Positions 15,673 to 25,032 of a stretch of 64,000 bases of DNA are shown in pieces. The stretch's first letter is position 1. Each line of letters opens with the position of its first letter. The notes beneath the pieces were generated by a model. That model saw nothing but the letters and a program-made list of their open reading frames with translations, made no database searches and was not told where the DNA came from. The DNA is from Bacteroidota bacterium (GTDB lineage Bacteria; Bacteroidota; Ignavibacteria; Ignavibacteriales; Melioribacteraceae), in contig JAHISV010000012.1 of NCBI GenBank assembly GCA_018818065.1, forward strand, positions 124,001 through 188,000. The letters are read 5' to 3'. A program made the translations under genes and the position numbers.

Positions 15673-16029
15673 ATGAGGCAAACCACACACCAAGATATTT
15701 TGAATGCACTCCTGAAATCATGGTCTGTAAAATCCAGCTCCTTATACACCCCTGAAAATCCAGCTAAAGGACAGTGCGGCGTAACAGCCCTTGTAGCTAA
15801 TGATCTCCTGGGTGGAGATATTCTTAAAACCAGAATCGGTAACCAGTGGCATTTTTACAACATTATTAATGGGGAAAGAATAGATTTTACAGCCAGTCAG
15901 TTTCAAACTGCTATTAATTACGATGACTTACCATCTACACGCGAGGAAGCCTTTGATGACACTGATGAACTACAGCTGGTTTATTTAAGTACAAGAGTTA
16001 TTGAATTCCTTTTCGATTCAGAGCAATAG
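15673..16029 (+). CDS. YunG family protein
   Basis: A 118-residue protein matching the small YunG family of Bacillus. The conserved core is TPENPAKGQCGVTALVANDL, then GGDILKTRIGNQWHFYN and DFTASQF. The invariant Cys (GQCG), His (WHFYN) and Asp suggest a papain- or transglutaminase-like catalytic layout, but no activity is established. It is cytoplasmic and the last gene of the presumed three-gene operon. Confidence 0.75.
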   Translation: MRQTTHQDILNALLKSWSVKSSSLYTPENPAKGQCGVTALVANDLLGGDILKTRIGNQWHFYNIINGERIDFTASQFQTAINYDDLPSTREEAFDDTDELQLVYLSTRVIEFLFDSEQ

Positions 16030-16181
16030 AAAAATAGTCGCATCACTTCATACAATATTTAGTTGCCCGTTAAAAACATATTCCATGATCAATATATATT
16101 CTTGCAACCTTGGAGAAGTAACCTTATTTTAATAACAATATCAGTTAGTAAACCATAATTCATGTAAGGTAAAAATTTTGT

Positions 16182-16973
16182 ATGCTGAGTGAAAAACCTG
16201 ATTCCACGAAATATTCCAAAAGATTGTTCCTGAAAAGTTTTCTGAATGAGGCCTTTTCAATTGAGGGAGGAGTATTTAGGTCTCTCTGGATTTTGATCAG
16301 CAAACCAGGTCATCTCACTGAGACATTTTTCAACTCTGCAAAGTATAAATACATCCATCCGCTAAGGCTTTATTTTGTTATTAACCTGATATTTTTTTTC
16401 CTGGCGCCAATTTTAAATACTCAACAGTTTCAGGTAATGAATCTGAAACTTGAGAACATGAGTAAAAGTAGTACGCTTGTCACAAAAATTGTAGAATATG
16501 AGTCAAAGAACCTTGAAATATCGGAAGATGTATATTATGTGTTGTTTAATACTAATTACAAGTATAATCAGCCGGCCCTGATATTTTTCATCATTCCTCT
16601 TTTTGCCTTACCTGTTTTCATAATTCAATATTCAAAAAAGCGAAAATTTATTGAACATCTTTATTTCTCTGTAAATACAGTTTCTTTTTTTCTCCTGTTA
16701 ATGTTCTTAATAGTTGGTTCATTTAGAGTATTATCTTTTCTCTTAGGTTTGCTTGCGCTTTCTAATGAATTTATTGGAATAATGCTTTTCACCTTAATCT
16801 TTGTTTTATTGTTTATCCATTTACTCCTTTCATTCAGAAAATTTTATAAATCATCTTGGATCAATTCAGGAATAAAATCCTTCATATTATTTATTACTTT
16901 TTTTATAACCCTGGGATTATTCAGTATATTTATGACTCTCTATACAATGATCTCACTAAAACTGGGTTACTAG
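16182..16973 (+). CDS. DUF3667-like integral membrane protein
   Basis: A 263-residue membrane protein. The N-terminus (EAFSIEGGVFRSLWILISKPG, then YIHPLRLYFVINLIFFF) matches DUF3667 of Bacteroidota. Many members carry an N-terminal zinc ribbon, which is absent here. About five membrane segments follow (~60-80, ~125-150, ~165-195, ~200-225, ~235-260). Function unknown. It is probably transcribed alone. Confidence 0.65.
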   Translation: MLSEKPDSTKYSKRLFLKSFLNEAFSIEGGVFRSLWILISKPGHLTETFFNSAKYKYIHPLRLYFVINLIFFFLAPILNTQQFQVMNLKLENMSKSSTLVTKIVEYESKNLEISEDVYYVLFNTNYKYNQPALIFFIIPLFALPVFIIQYSKKRKFIEHLYFSVNTVSFFLLLMFLIVGSFRVLSFLLGLLALSNEFIGIMLFTLIFVLLFIHLLLSFRKFYKSSWINSGIKSFILFITFFITLGLFSIFMTLYTMISLKLGY

Positions 16974-17033
16974 ATAAATGATGACTCGTCAATATTATTT
17001 ATTAACAAGCAGCTTTCCCCGGAGAATTTTTAG

Positions 17034-17738
17034 ATGAAACCATTTGGCGCCCTAAAAACCCTTATAGTATTCAGTTCCGCTTCCTTGTTATTATTGGTTG
17101 TAACCCATTTTATAATCCCCTTTTTTAGCGCGGTAACAGGAGTGGAAACAATTATTTTTTGGCTGCTTTGCGCCGCCTTATTGGTCTTTCTCCCTCTGGT
17201 TATTACCGCCATTATTATGCTTAAGTCAGAAAATCAATCCATGGAATTAACCTCACTCATAAAACGCCTTAGATTTCATAAACCAGACAAAGGTGATATA
17301 CTCTGGAGCATAGGAGGAATAATTGCAATTGGATTGATCTCTTCACTATTAATGTATGGACAGGAAATATTTCTTGGTGCAATTGAAACCCAGCCGGCAT
17401 TTATGTCCTTCGAGCCACTTACCCCGGGACGTTATTGGATTTTGGCTTTGTGGCTCCCTTACTGGATTTTGAACATTATGGGTGAAGAGATTCTTTGGCG
17501 CGGCGTTATTCTACCACGCCAGGAAATATCCTTTGGAAAGAAAGCCTGGATAGTAAACGGAATAGGCTGGGGAATATTTCACATTGCCTTTGGATGGCAT
17601 TTGATGATCACACTAATACCAATATTGCTTATTCAACCCTACATCGCTCAGAAGAGAAAAAACAACTGGACAAGTGTAATAATTCATGCAACGATAAACG
17701 GTCCGAGTTTTATCGCCATCTCTTTCGGACTTCTATAG
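17034..17738 (+). CDS. CPBP-family intramembrane metalloprotease
   Basis: A 234-residue polytopic membrane protein with the CPBP (Abi, CAAX-like) motifs: GEEILWRGVILPRQ (EExxxR), NGIGWGIFHIAFGWH (second motif with His) and the last motif HATINGP. These residues bind the catalytic metal in Rce1-type prenyl proteases. The bacterial substrate is not predictable. The gene is isolated. Confidence 0.82.
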   Translation: MKPFGALKTLIVFSSASLLLLVVTHFIIPFFSAVTGVETIIFWLLCAALLVFLPLVITAIIMLKSENQSMELTSLIKRLRFHKPDKGDILWSIGGIIAIGLISSLLMYGQEIFLGAIETQPAFMSFEPLTPGRYWILALWLPYWILNIMGEEILWRGVILPRQEISFGKKAWIVNGIGWGIFHIAFGWHLMITLIPILLIQPYIAQKRKNNWTSVIIHATINGPSFIAISFGLL

Positions 17739-17935
17739 TATAGAAGTAGATCTCAGATTTATTCGTCTCTGGCGACCCTGCCCAACAAGCGCTTTCATTT
17801 TGTTTCCAGATTCTTTTTCCTTTTTCCTTCCTGATATCTTTAATAAATTGGCATACTCAAGTTCCCACAAATTGGATGTTTCAGGGGAGCCAAAACATAC
17901 ATATAATTGCACCAACCTTTCAACGGAGAGAAGAG

Positions 17936-19420
17936 ATGATCATTCTTAGTCTTGACCGCAACAGCCAGCTACCCTTATTTAAGCAGGTATTCGACCAGCT
18001 TAAAAAGCGGATAGATAATGACATCCTTAAGCCGGGTGATGTACTCCCTTCAACACGGCAGTTTTCCGTTCAACTGGGCGTAAACAGAACAACCATCTAC
18101 AAAGCCTATCAGGAACTTTGGGCGATGGGCTACATTGAAAGCCGGTCAGGTTCCTATTCCTATGTAAGGCAGAGGCGTGAGGTTAAGTCGAACCAGGAAG
18201 AACAGCATGGTAATTATATTGACTGGTCACAGAAGGTAACCCCACAGGCTGAAAAGGTTCATCAGATGTTTGGTCATATAAATTATCCATTTAGCGACGT
18301 AGGCAAAGACTTTGAAGGAATTGATTTCGGACAGCTTCATCCTGACTCCAGAATTTACCCCATTGCTGAGTACAAGAGATCTTTGAGTAAAGTGATTACA
18401 GAAAAAGCCGAGACTATTTTAGATTACGGTGATTGCATTGGCTATCCACCACTTAGAGAATTTATTGCACATAGAATGAGATTGCATGGAATCTCCGCCA
18501 AGAGTGATGAAGTGCTTATCGCAAATGGCGCGCAGAATGCAATTGATCTTCTTATGAAATTATTGGCAAGACCAGGGTCACGTGTTTTTGTCGAATCTCC
18601 AACTTACGGTATGATTATACCTACACTTACTTACTATGATTGTGAGATTGTTGGAATTCCTATGAAAAAGGATGGTGTGGATCTGGCTGCAATTGAAAGA
18701 GAGTTTACTAACGGGCTGCCGATATTTTTCTATACAATGCCAAACTTTCATAACCCAACTGGCATAACCACAAACCAGGAACACAGGGAAAAGCTTCTGG
18801 CTCTTTTTGAAAAGTATAATATTCCCATTATCGAAGACGCCTTTGAAGAGGAGATGAAGTACTTTGGCAAGGTACCGCTACCTATTAAATCGATGGATAT
18901 AAACAAGATAGTTATCTACGTGGGAAGTTTTTCGAAAGTGCTTTTCCCCGGTATCAGACTAGGATGGATTGCTGCGGACAAAGAATGCATTAACAGAGTG
19001 GCAACTCTGAAAAGGTTCAGTGATATAACATCCACATTGCCTGAACAGGCTGCTCTGGCTGATTTTTGTAATCAAGGATACTACGAGCACCATATCAAAA
19101 AAATTCATAAAGTTTATCGTAAGCGCATGGTATTTGCATTGCAGCTGCTTAACAAAACGATCAAGAAAAAGAACGTTTCATGGATTGAGCCCGATGGTGG
19201 TTTCACAATCTGGATGACCTTGAAAAACGTTAAGCAGAGTTACGACGAACTTAACAGGATTCTACTTTCACACAAAATACGGCTTGCCCTGGGTAAAGAT
19301 TTTTATCCGGTGGATGACAAGCAGAAACATTTCAGACTGGCAATTGCGAGTTTAGACGAAACCGAGATAACAGAAGGTATGAGTAGACTAAAATCGGCTA
19401 TTGATCAGATTTACAAATAG
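17936..19420 (+). CDS. MocR-type (GntR/aminotransferase) transcriptional regulator
   Basis: A 494-residue MocR/PdxR-like regulator. Residues ~5-75 are a GntR winged helix (LFKQVFDQLKKRIDNDIL, then LPSTRQFSVQLGVNRTTIYK). From ~120 comes a class I aminotransferase domain with GAQNAIDLL, PNFHNPTG and the PLP-binding lysine in SFSKVLFPG. Such proteins use PLP or an aldimine as effector. The start at 17936 follows CGGAGAG; the longer frame from 17876 lacks such a site. The neighbouring aminotransferase gene 32 nt downstream is the obvious candidate target. Confidence 0.88.
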   Translation: MIILSLDRNSQLPLFKQVFDQLKKRIDNDILKPGDVLPSTRQFSVQLGVNRTTIYKAYQELWAMGYIESRSGSYSYVRQRREVKSNQEEQHGNYIDWSQKVTPQAEKVHQMFGHINYPFSDVGKDFEGIDFGQLHPDSRIYPIAEYKRSLSKVITEKAETILDYGDCIGYPPLREFIAHRMRLHGISAKSDEVLIANGAQNAIDLLMKLLARPGSRVFVESPTYGMIIPTLTYYDCEIVGIPMKKDGVDLAAIEREFTNGLPIFFYTMPNFHNPTGITTNQEHREKLLALFEKYNIPIIEDAFEEEMKYFGKVPLPIKSMDINKIVIYVGSFSKVLFPGIRLGWIAADKECINRVATLKRFSDITSTLPEQAALADFCNQGYYEHHIKKIHKVYRKRMVFALQLLNKTIKKKNVSWIEPDGGFTIWMTLKNVKQSYDELNRILLSHKIRLALGKDFYPVDDKQKHFRLAIASLDETEITEGMSRLKSAIDQIYK

Positions 19421-19452
19421 TTATAACATAAGACAAGTGCCTTGGGGGCAAT

Positions 19453-20649
19453 ATGAATTACGATAAAATTTACGCAACACGTACATCAAGAATTAAGGCA
19501 AGTGCTATCAGAGAATTATTAAAACTTGCCGCAAATCCAAATTTAATTTCCCTGGGCGGAGGACTTCCCTCCCCCGACAGTTTTCCATTAAATCTGGTAA
19601 CAGAATTAACAGAAAAGATTTTAACAAAATATGGTTCAACAGCTCTGCAATACGATACAACTGAGGGTTTTATGCCCTTACGCAAGGGGCTGGTGGATTA
19701 TTTGCAGAATTACGGTATAAGAGCCGGACTTGAAAACATCTACATTTCAAGCGGGTCTCAGGGATTTCTTGATCAGATTGGCAAACTGCTTATTTCACCG
19801 GGCGATTATGTTGCCGTAGAAGGACCGACATATCTTGCGGCACTGCAAGCCTTTAATGCCTATGAAGCTGAATACGCTCAGATAGAAACAGATGACGAAG
19901 GGCTGATTCCGGAATCAATGGAAGAAATAATCAACAATTATCCAATCAAATTTATTTATACAGTTCCTACTTTTCAAAATCCAACAGGTAAAACTGTAGG
20001 GCTGAAACGGCGCGAGCAAATTGCTGAAATAATATTAAAGTATGATATGCTTCTGGTTGAGGACGATCCATACGGCGCCTTGCGATATAAGGGCGAAACG
20101 CTCCCAACTATTCAGTCGATGGCGCCTGACAATGTTGTTTACGCCAGTACTTTCTCAAAGATTTTTGCACCGGGGTTACGCGTTGGTTTCTTTGTCGCCC
20201 CGGAAAAATTTGCCAGATGGATGGTACTTGTGAAGCAGGGAGTTGATTTAAATACTTCAACATACACCCAAGCTATGGCAGCAGAGTATTTGCTTGGTGG
20301 TTACATTCCGGCACAGGTGAACAAAATAATTAACATATATAAACCAAAGCTTGTAACCATGCTTGACGCTCTTGCATATTATTTCCCTGAAGGTTACAAA
20401 TGGTCAAAGCCAGATGGCGGTATGTTCCTGTGGGTTGAAGGACCCAAAGGAATTGACATGGAAGAAGTCTACAAAAAGTCGATTGAGCGGGGCGTTGGTT
20501 TTGTTCCGGGCAAGTTCTTCTTCCCGAACCCCGAGGATGGCATTGAAACAATGCGATTAAATTTCACTAACGTCAGTGAAGAAGAAATTAAATCAGCTGT
20601 TAAAATTTTAGCTGAAGTTGCAAAAGAACAATTAGAAATTCTGGTTTAG
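19453..20649 (+). CDS. PLP-dependent aminotransferase (LysN/2-aminoadipate type)
   Basis: A 398-residue fold-type I aminotransferase. It has GGGLPSPDSFP near the N-terminus, the aldimine-stacking and phosphate motifs (ISSGSQG, VPTFQNPTG), the PLP lysine in STFSKIFAPGLRVG, and the C-terminal Arg in MRLNFTNV. The closest known group is LysN/2-aminoadipate or aromatic aminotransferases with wide substrate range, so the exact substrate is uncertain. A TTGGGGG stretch precedes the ATG. It lies directly after the MocR-like regulator and 9 nt before a GNAT gene. Confidence 0.85.
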   Translation: MNYDKIYATRTSRIKASAIRELLKLAANPNLISLGGGLPSPDSFPLNLVTELTEKILTKYGSTALQYDTTEGFMPLRKGLVDYLQNYGIRAGLENIYISSGSQGFLDQIGKLLISPGDYVAVEGPTYLAALQAFNAYEAEYAQIETDDEGLIPESMEEIINNYPIKFIYTVPTFQNPTGKTVGLKRREQIAEIILKYDMLLVEDDPYGALRYKGETLPTIQSMAPDNVVYASTFSKIFAPGLRVGFFVAPEKFARWMVLVKQGVDLNTSTYTQAMAAEYLLGGYIPAQVNKIINIYKPKLVTMLDALAYYFPEGYKWSKPDGGMFLWVEGPKGIDMEEVYKKSIERGVGFVPGKFFFPNPEDGIETMRLNFTNVSEEEIKSAVKILAEVAKEQLEILV

Positions 20650-20658
20650 GGAGTTATT

Positions 20659-21168
20659 ATGTCTGAGAATATCAGAATCAGGGCGTATGAAGCAAAGGAT
20701 GCCGGCAAAGTTGATTTTATACTTAATGATTTCGCGAGGAAAAGTTTCGCCGTTTATAATGATGAAAACTGTAAAACCTCTTTTGCGGAAACCCGCAGTA
20801 GTGAGGCTAAGGTTTTTCTTGTGCTTCAAAATAATGATGAAGTTATCGGATTCGGAATGGTCACTCCCTACAGGCCATTCCGGACTTGTGCTCATACCGG
20901 TGTATTAACATATTTTATACTTCCGGAATTTACAGGCAAGGGACTTGGAAGCAGGATTATTAACGAGTTAATTGAGCAAAGTCTTTCTAAAGGCATTAAT
21001 AATTTTCTCGCGCATATTTCTTCAAAGAACGATCAAAGTCTCGCCTTCCATTCAAAGCATGGTTTTGAAGAAGTCGGGAGATTCAAGAAAATCGGCAAAA
21101 AATTTGATGAATATTTTGATATTGTATGGGTGCAAAAAGAATACCCTGAAACGGTCGTGACTTTATGA
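20659..21168 (+). CDS. GNAT family N-acetyltransferase (phosphinothricin acetyltransferase-like)
   Basis: A 169-residue GNAT protein. It starts IRIRAYEAKDAGKV and has the acetyl-CoA loop LPEFTGKGLGSRIINELIEQ and a C-terminal AFHSKHGFEEVGRFKKIGKK. The latter matches the phosphinothricin/amino-acid acetyltransferase subgroup, which acylates alpha-amino groups of amino acids or analogues. Placed between an aminotransferase and a RarD-type exporter (4-nt overlap), it may belong to one amino-acid handling operon. Confidence 0.82.
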   Translation: MSENIRIRAYEAKDAGKVDFILNDFARKSFAVYNDENCKTSFAETRSSEAKVFLVLQNNDEVIGFGMVTPYRPFRTCAHTGVLTYFILPEFTGKGLGSRIINELIEQSLSKGINNFLAHISSKNDQSLAFHSKHGFEEVGRFKKIGKKFDEYFDIVWVQKEYPETVVTL

Positions 21169-22049
21169 AAAAAGGAGTATTACTCGCTCTGTTTGCCTAC
21201 ACTTTTTGGGGATTCTTTCCTGTTTACTGGAAACAGCTTCTGCATGTTGCATCACCTGAGATTGCTGCGCATAGAGTATTCTGGTCTTTTATTTTACTGG
21301 TAGTCTTTCTGTTGATGCAGGGTAAATTGAAAAACACATTTTCAAGAATTCGGAAAAGTCCAAATAAATTTCTGTTAGTTTTCCCCTCATTACTAATAGG
21401 CACTAACTGGTTTCTTTACGTCTGGGCTGTAAATGCCGGATTCATAATCGAAACCAGTTTGGGATATTTTATCAGCCCCTTACTATCAGTTTTTCTGGGC
21501 GTTTTTATCCTTCACGAACATTTAAGAAGATTACAGTGGTTGGCTATAAGCATTGCGGCAATTGGTGTATTGATAATGACCATTGTCTACGGTCAGTTCC
21601 CATGGATTGCGTTATACCTTGCAGGCAGCTGGAGTATTTATGGTCTGCTCAGAAAAAAATCAGAGTTTAACGGGCCTGAAGGACTTGCCCTTGACAGCGC
21701 CATTCTTTCAATACCAATATTGGGTTATCTGCTTTTCTTATTAGTAAATGGCAACGGTTCTTTTTTATATGTCGATATTCAAACCAATTTTCTGCTTATT
21801 GGCTGCGGTGTTATGACAGTTCTACCTCTTACGGTATTTATTACTGCCTCAAGGTTAATAGAACTATCCTTAATTGGAATCATCTCTTATATCTATCCTG
21901 CTATTCTGTTACTGGTCGGTGTATTCCTTTATGATGAGACTTTAACTCAGATCAAGCTTATCGGCTTCATATTTATTTGGATTGCTCTCATAATCTATTC
22001 ACTTGAAGGAGTAATGTTCAGAAGAAGGAAACAGAACCCCCGAATTTGA
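21165..22049 (+). CDS. rarD: RarD-type EamA transporter
   Basis: A 294-residue, ten-helix drug/metabolite transporter of the RarD subfamily. The signature is at the N-terminus: AYTFWGFFPVYWKQLL, then SPEIAAHRVFWSF. Two EamA repeats are visible (residues ~5-140 and ~145-285). RarD proteins are inner-membrane permeases of uncertain substrate. It overlaps the GNAT gene by 4 nt (ATGA). The cargo could be an amino acid or an acetylated derivative made by the upstream enzymes; that is inference. Confidence 0.85.
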   Translation: MKKGVLLALFAYTFWGFFPVYWKQLLHVASPEIAAHRVFWSFILLVVFLLMQGKLKNTFSRIRKSPNKFLLVFPSLLIGTNWFLYVWAVNAGFIIETSLGYFISPLLSVFLGVFILHEHLRRLQWLAISIAAIGVLIMTIVYGQFPWIALYLAGSWSIYGLLRKKSEFNGPEGLALDSAILSIPILGYLLFLLVNGNGSFLYVDIQTNFLLIGCGVMTVLPLTVFITASRLIELSLIGIISYIYPAILLLVGVFLYDETLTQIKLIGFIFIWIALIIYSLEGVMFRRRKQNPRI

Positions 22050-22120
22050 TTGTAATTTCAATGACGAATTATGATATTAATCTACGACTAAAGAAATTGT
22101 CCGTTTTATAAGGAGTCTGA

Positions 22121-22516
22121 ATGAACCTCATGTCAATTTATATTGGCGGTACTCTAACTATTCTGATGGCCTTAGCGCACACGCGATTCTATAAAATGTT
22201 CAAATGGCATAAGGATTTTGCCAGAATAACGGAATTGAACAGTAGCATCTTTTATTCAATACACGTAGCCCTTTATCTCTTGTTTTTTGCCCTGGGCTTA
22301 ATCACACTTTTCTACGCGGAAGAGCTGAGCCATTCAACGGGACTTGCAGAGGGAGTGAATGTCTTCCTCGCGTTTTTCTGGTTATGGCGTTTTATATGGC
22401 AGGTTATCTATTTTAGAAAAGATGGGAAGATGGTAATTTCGCTTCCGGGTATAGCATTTCTTATTGCTTTTTTTCTCTTATTTCTCTCTTATTTTATTCC
22501 TCTTATAAATCAATAG
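22121..22516 (+). CDS. small four-helix membrane protein, unknown
   Basis: A 131-residue integral membrane protein with about four transmembrane segments (residues ~5-22, ~45-65, ~80-98, ~105-127). I do not recognise the family. A good AAGGAG Shine-Dalgarno (22111) precedes the ATG. It lies 12 nt before the TfoX-like gene, so the two are probably co-transcribed. Confidence 0.65.
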   Translation: MNLMSIYIGGTLTILMALAHTRFYKMFKWHKDFARITELNSSIFYSIHVALYLLFFALGLITLFYAEELSHSTGLAEGVNVFLAFFWLWRFIWQVIYFRKDGKMVISLPGIAFLIAFFLLFLSYFIPLINQ

Positions 22517-22528
22517 AAAGGTTGACTG

Positions 22529-22858
22529 ATGGCTTATAATGAAAGTCTCGCACAGGTGATACGTGAAAAAACTGAAGGCACACCCGGTTTAGTTGAAAAG
22601 AAAATGTTCGGTGGAATTGCTTTTCTCCTTCATGGAAACATGTCTGTTGGTGTTCACAAGGATGATTTGATTGTGCGCGTTGGACCTGACTCGCATGATG
22701 ACTCACTCGCAAAACCTCATACCAGGGTCTTCGACATTACGGGTCGTTCCATGAAAGGATGGGTGATGGTTCACCCTGAGGGGCATGAGGACGAAAAAGC
22801 CTTATCTAGTTGGATAGAAAAGGGGCTGGATTTTGCCGCAACGCTTCCTAAAAAATAG
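22529..22858 (+). CDS. TfoX N-terminal domain protein
   Basis: A 109-residue protein consisting of only the TfoX/Sxy N-terminal domain: EKKMFGGIAFLLHGNMSVGV, VRVGPD, and GRSMKGWVMV. Stand-alone TfoX_N proteins are common and have no proven role in competence, which in Sxy needs the C-terminal half as well. Function unknown. The start follows GAAAGG. Confidence 0.8.
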   Translation: MAYNESLAQVIREKTEGTPGLVEKKMFGGIAFLLHGNMSVGVHKDDLIVRVGPDSHDDSLAKPHTRVFDITGRSMKGWVMVHPEGHEDEKALSSWIEKGLDFAATLPKK

Positions 22859-22948
22859 TTAGACAAGTGCATCAAATTTTCCCTCAAAACATTTTTAGGA
22901 TTTCACTAGATTATCATATGGTTTTAATCTTAAACTCGAAGGCAGATT

Positions 22949-23509
22949 ATGAAAAGAGTATTCATAGCATTTGTTCTAATATATTGCACTTCTCTTATTG
23001 CTCAGGATCGATTAATAGATCGGTATTCTATTGGCATAAATTATCAACAGACTCAGTTAGTAGGCGGGGACGCCAATATTTACAATCTCCATTTCGAAAA
23101 GCAAATCCCCGGTTCTGTAACCTTTGGTGTAGACGCGTTTCTTCACGTTGGTGACACCAGAAAGGGCACGCGAAGCATCTATAAAAGTATCAGTAATTTC
23201 TATTTTGGCGGGCCGACAATTTACTACTCCAATGCTGTTATTGGCATGCTTTACTACAGAGCTAGTTTAAACGCGCATGTTGGGACAATAAAATACCGTG
23301 ATGTGCTGCAAGACGCACAGCATGATGTGATAATTGAGGAAGAGGGTCTTTATTATGGTGTGTTTGCTCGCTTAGAGGCCTTGGCAATGATTTCCTCAAA
23401 TATGCAATTCAATGTCGGACTCGGTTTTATGAAAGGATTTACTACCTCAGGTGATGTTGAGCTGAATACCAGTTCCACTTACCAGGTTGGAATAAACTTT
23501 CTCCTTTAA
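22949..23509 (+). CDS. small exported beta-barrel-like protein, unknown
   Basis: A 186-residue protein with a signal peptide (MKRVFIAFVLIYCTSLIAQ). The rest is short alternating hydrophobic strands ending in YQVGINFLL, an outer-membrane barrel-type terminus with aromatic/Leu residues. No family recognised. Probably an outer-membrane protein. Confidence 0.65.
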   Translation: MKRVFIAFVLIYCTSLIAQDRLIDRYSIGINYQQTQLVGGDANIYNLHFEKQIPGSVTFGVDAFLHVGDTRKGTRSIYKSISNFYFGGPTIYYSNAVIGMLYYRASLNAHVGTIKYRDVLQDAQHDVIIEEEGLYYGVFARLEALAMISSNMQFNVGLGFMKGFTTSGDVELNTSSTYQVGINFLL

Positions 23510-23594
23510 TTTATTCACATGGAGTTTTGTATTAATCCCGGGGCTAAGTATATTTATCACCTAAATACAATTTCTCCATTTTAAGTTTTTGAAC

Positions 23595-24422
23595 ATGACA
23601 AAAGTTGAACAAATTAAAGGTGATCTGTTACCACTTCTGGAATCTTTTTTTGAAAGTGGCAAAAGCAGCAGGCTTGAAAGTTACATCGTTGCAAACAGGA
23701 ACCTCCCCTCTCCCAGAGCGAATCTTGAGCTGGCTTATGCCCTATCCGGGCTATTGGATGAAATTAAAAAGAAAGACCTCGCAAAGCTTTTTTCACTTTT
23801 CATAGAGTGGGGATCAATATCCTCAAAGCAAGCACCTGTAAACGATCCAAAGGAATTCCTTCCCTTTTGTGCTGCAAGGGCTATTGGTAAAATAGGCAGT
23901 ATTGAGGAAAAGTTTAGACCTAAGGCAGTTAATCTTTTACGCGACTATTCTAAAGATAACAGGTGGCGCATGCGGGAAGCAGTTACCATGGGACTTCAAT
24001 TCTTGTTGGATAAATACCCTCAGCAAATGGTTGATCAATTCAACATCTGGATTAAGGATGAAAACTTTCTTGAACTCAGGGCCGTTGTTACCGCTTATGC
24101 CGACCCGGCGTTGCTTACACGGAAAGTTATCTCGCAAAACGGGTTAAAGACACACCGAAAAGTTCTTGATATTGTTCATGCTTCTGAGGATAGAAAATCC
24201 GATGAATTCAAAGCCTTACGAAAAGCGCTTGGTTACACCTTTAGTCTTATTGCGACTATCTACACACCAAACTCCTTTGGGGTTATGAAGAAACTGGCAG
24301 CCACTGGTGATAAAGACCTTCAGTGGATTGTAAGAGAAAACATGAAAAAGAAAAGATTAATAACGAAATTTCCTGATAAAGTTAAAGAAGTTGAAAAGCT
24401 CTTAGATAAAATGAAAGGATAA
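23595..24422 (+). CDS. HEAT-repeat protein (DNA alkylation repeat-like)
   Basis: A 275-residue all-helical protein. Repeating helix pairs such as RWRMREAVTMGLQFLLDK and ELRAVVTAYADP are HEAT/ALK-like repeats. There is no catalytic motif or signal peptide. The ATG at 23595 is preferred over the TTG two codons earlier. The stop lies 5 nt before the cupin gene. A scaffold or nucleic-acid-binding role is possible but not shown. Confidence 0.65.
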   Translation: MTKVEQIKGDLLPLLESFFESGKSSRLESYIVANRNLPSPRANLELAYALSGLLDEIKKKDLAKLFSLFIEWGSISSKQAPVNDPKEFLPFCAARAIGKIGSIEEKFRPKAVNLLRDYSKDNRWRMREAVTMGLQFLLDKYPQQMVDQFNIWIKDENFLELRAVVTAYADPALLTRKVISQNGLKTHRKVLDIVHASEDRKSDEFKALRKALGYTFSLIATIYTPNSFGVMKKLAATGDKDLQWIVRENMKKKRLITKFPDKVKEVEKLLDKMKG

Positions 24423-24427
24423 TCAAA

Positions 24428-24790
24428 ATGGCAACAATTATTCAAAACCCGACAGTTATTGAAGCGGCAGGCAACAAGCCTAAAATTATAGAGGAATTCA
24501 TTGGACGTGTTAACACGAAACATGAGACGGTTAGCATCGCTAAAATGACTAGCCCGGATGGATGGGTTGAACCAGGACAAACACCGGAATTCGATGAATT
24601 CACTCTTGTTATGAAAGGGACCTTGCGCGTTACAACTAAAACTGAAACTCTGGATGTAAAAGCCGGGCAGGCCGTAATTGCTCATAAGGGAGAGTGGGTA
24701 CAGTACAGTTCACCGGAACCAGAGGGCGCTGAGTATGTTGCTGTTTGCCTTCCTGCCTTTTCGCCTGATACAGTGCATAGGGATGAATGA
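24428..24790 (+). CDS. cupin-domain protein, intact copy
   Basis: A 120-residue single-domain cupin. The conserved barrel stretches are PDGWVEPGQTPEFDEFTLVM and VKAGQAVIAHKGEWVQYS. The usual first-motif HxH pair is replaced by T-P-E-F-D-E-F, so metal binding is uncertain. It is 5 nt downstream of the HEAT-repeat gene. A nearly identical copy of residues ~41-120 lies at 27060-27308. Confidence 0.8.
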   Translation: MATIIQNPTVIEAAGNKPKIIEEFIGRVNTKHETVSIAKMTSPDGWVEPGQTPEFDEFTLVMKGTLRVTTKTETLDVKAGQAVIAHKGEWVQYSSPEPEGAEYVAVCLPAFSPDTVHRDE

Positions 24791-25032
24791 TGAAAAGCTG
24801 ACTTGCCCACCGCCCGACAGGTTGTTATTGTCTTTATGATATCTTACGATTTTAGAAATCATGGTCATGATCTTAACAATCAGGATTATCTTGAAAAAGC
24901 AAGATATCTTGAAAGTTGATCACATACAGACGTGTAAATGGTGAAACGTAAAATGTTAGAATCAAAGCTTAATTATGTTCTGTCACAATTGGCAGCTCAG
25001 CCAGATTAAGAAACTCAGCAGATATAACCACA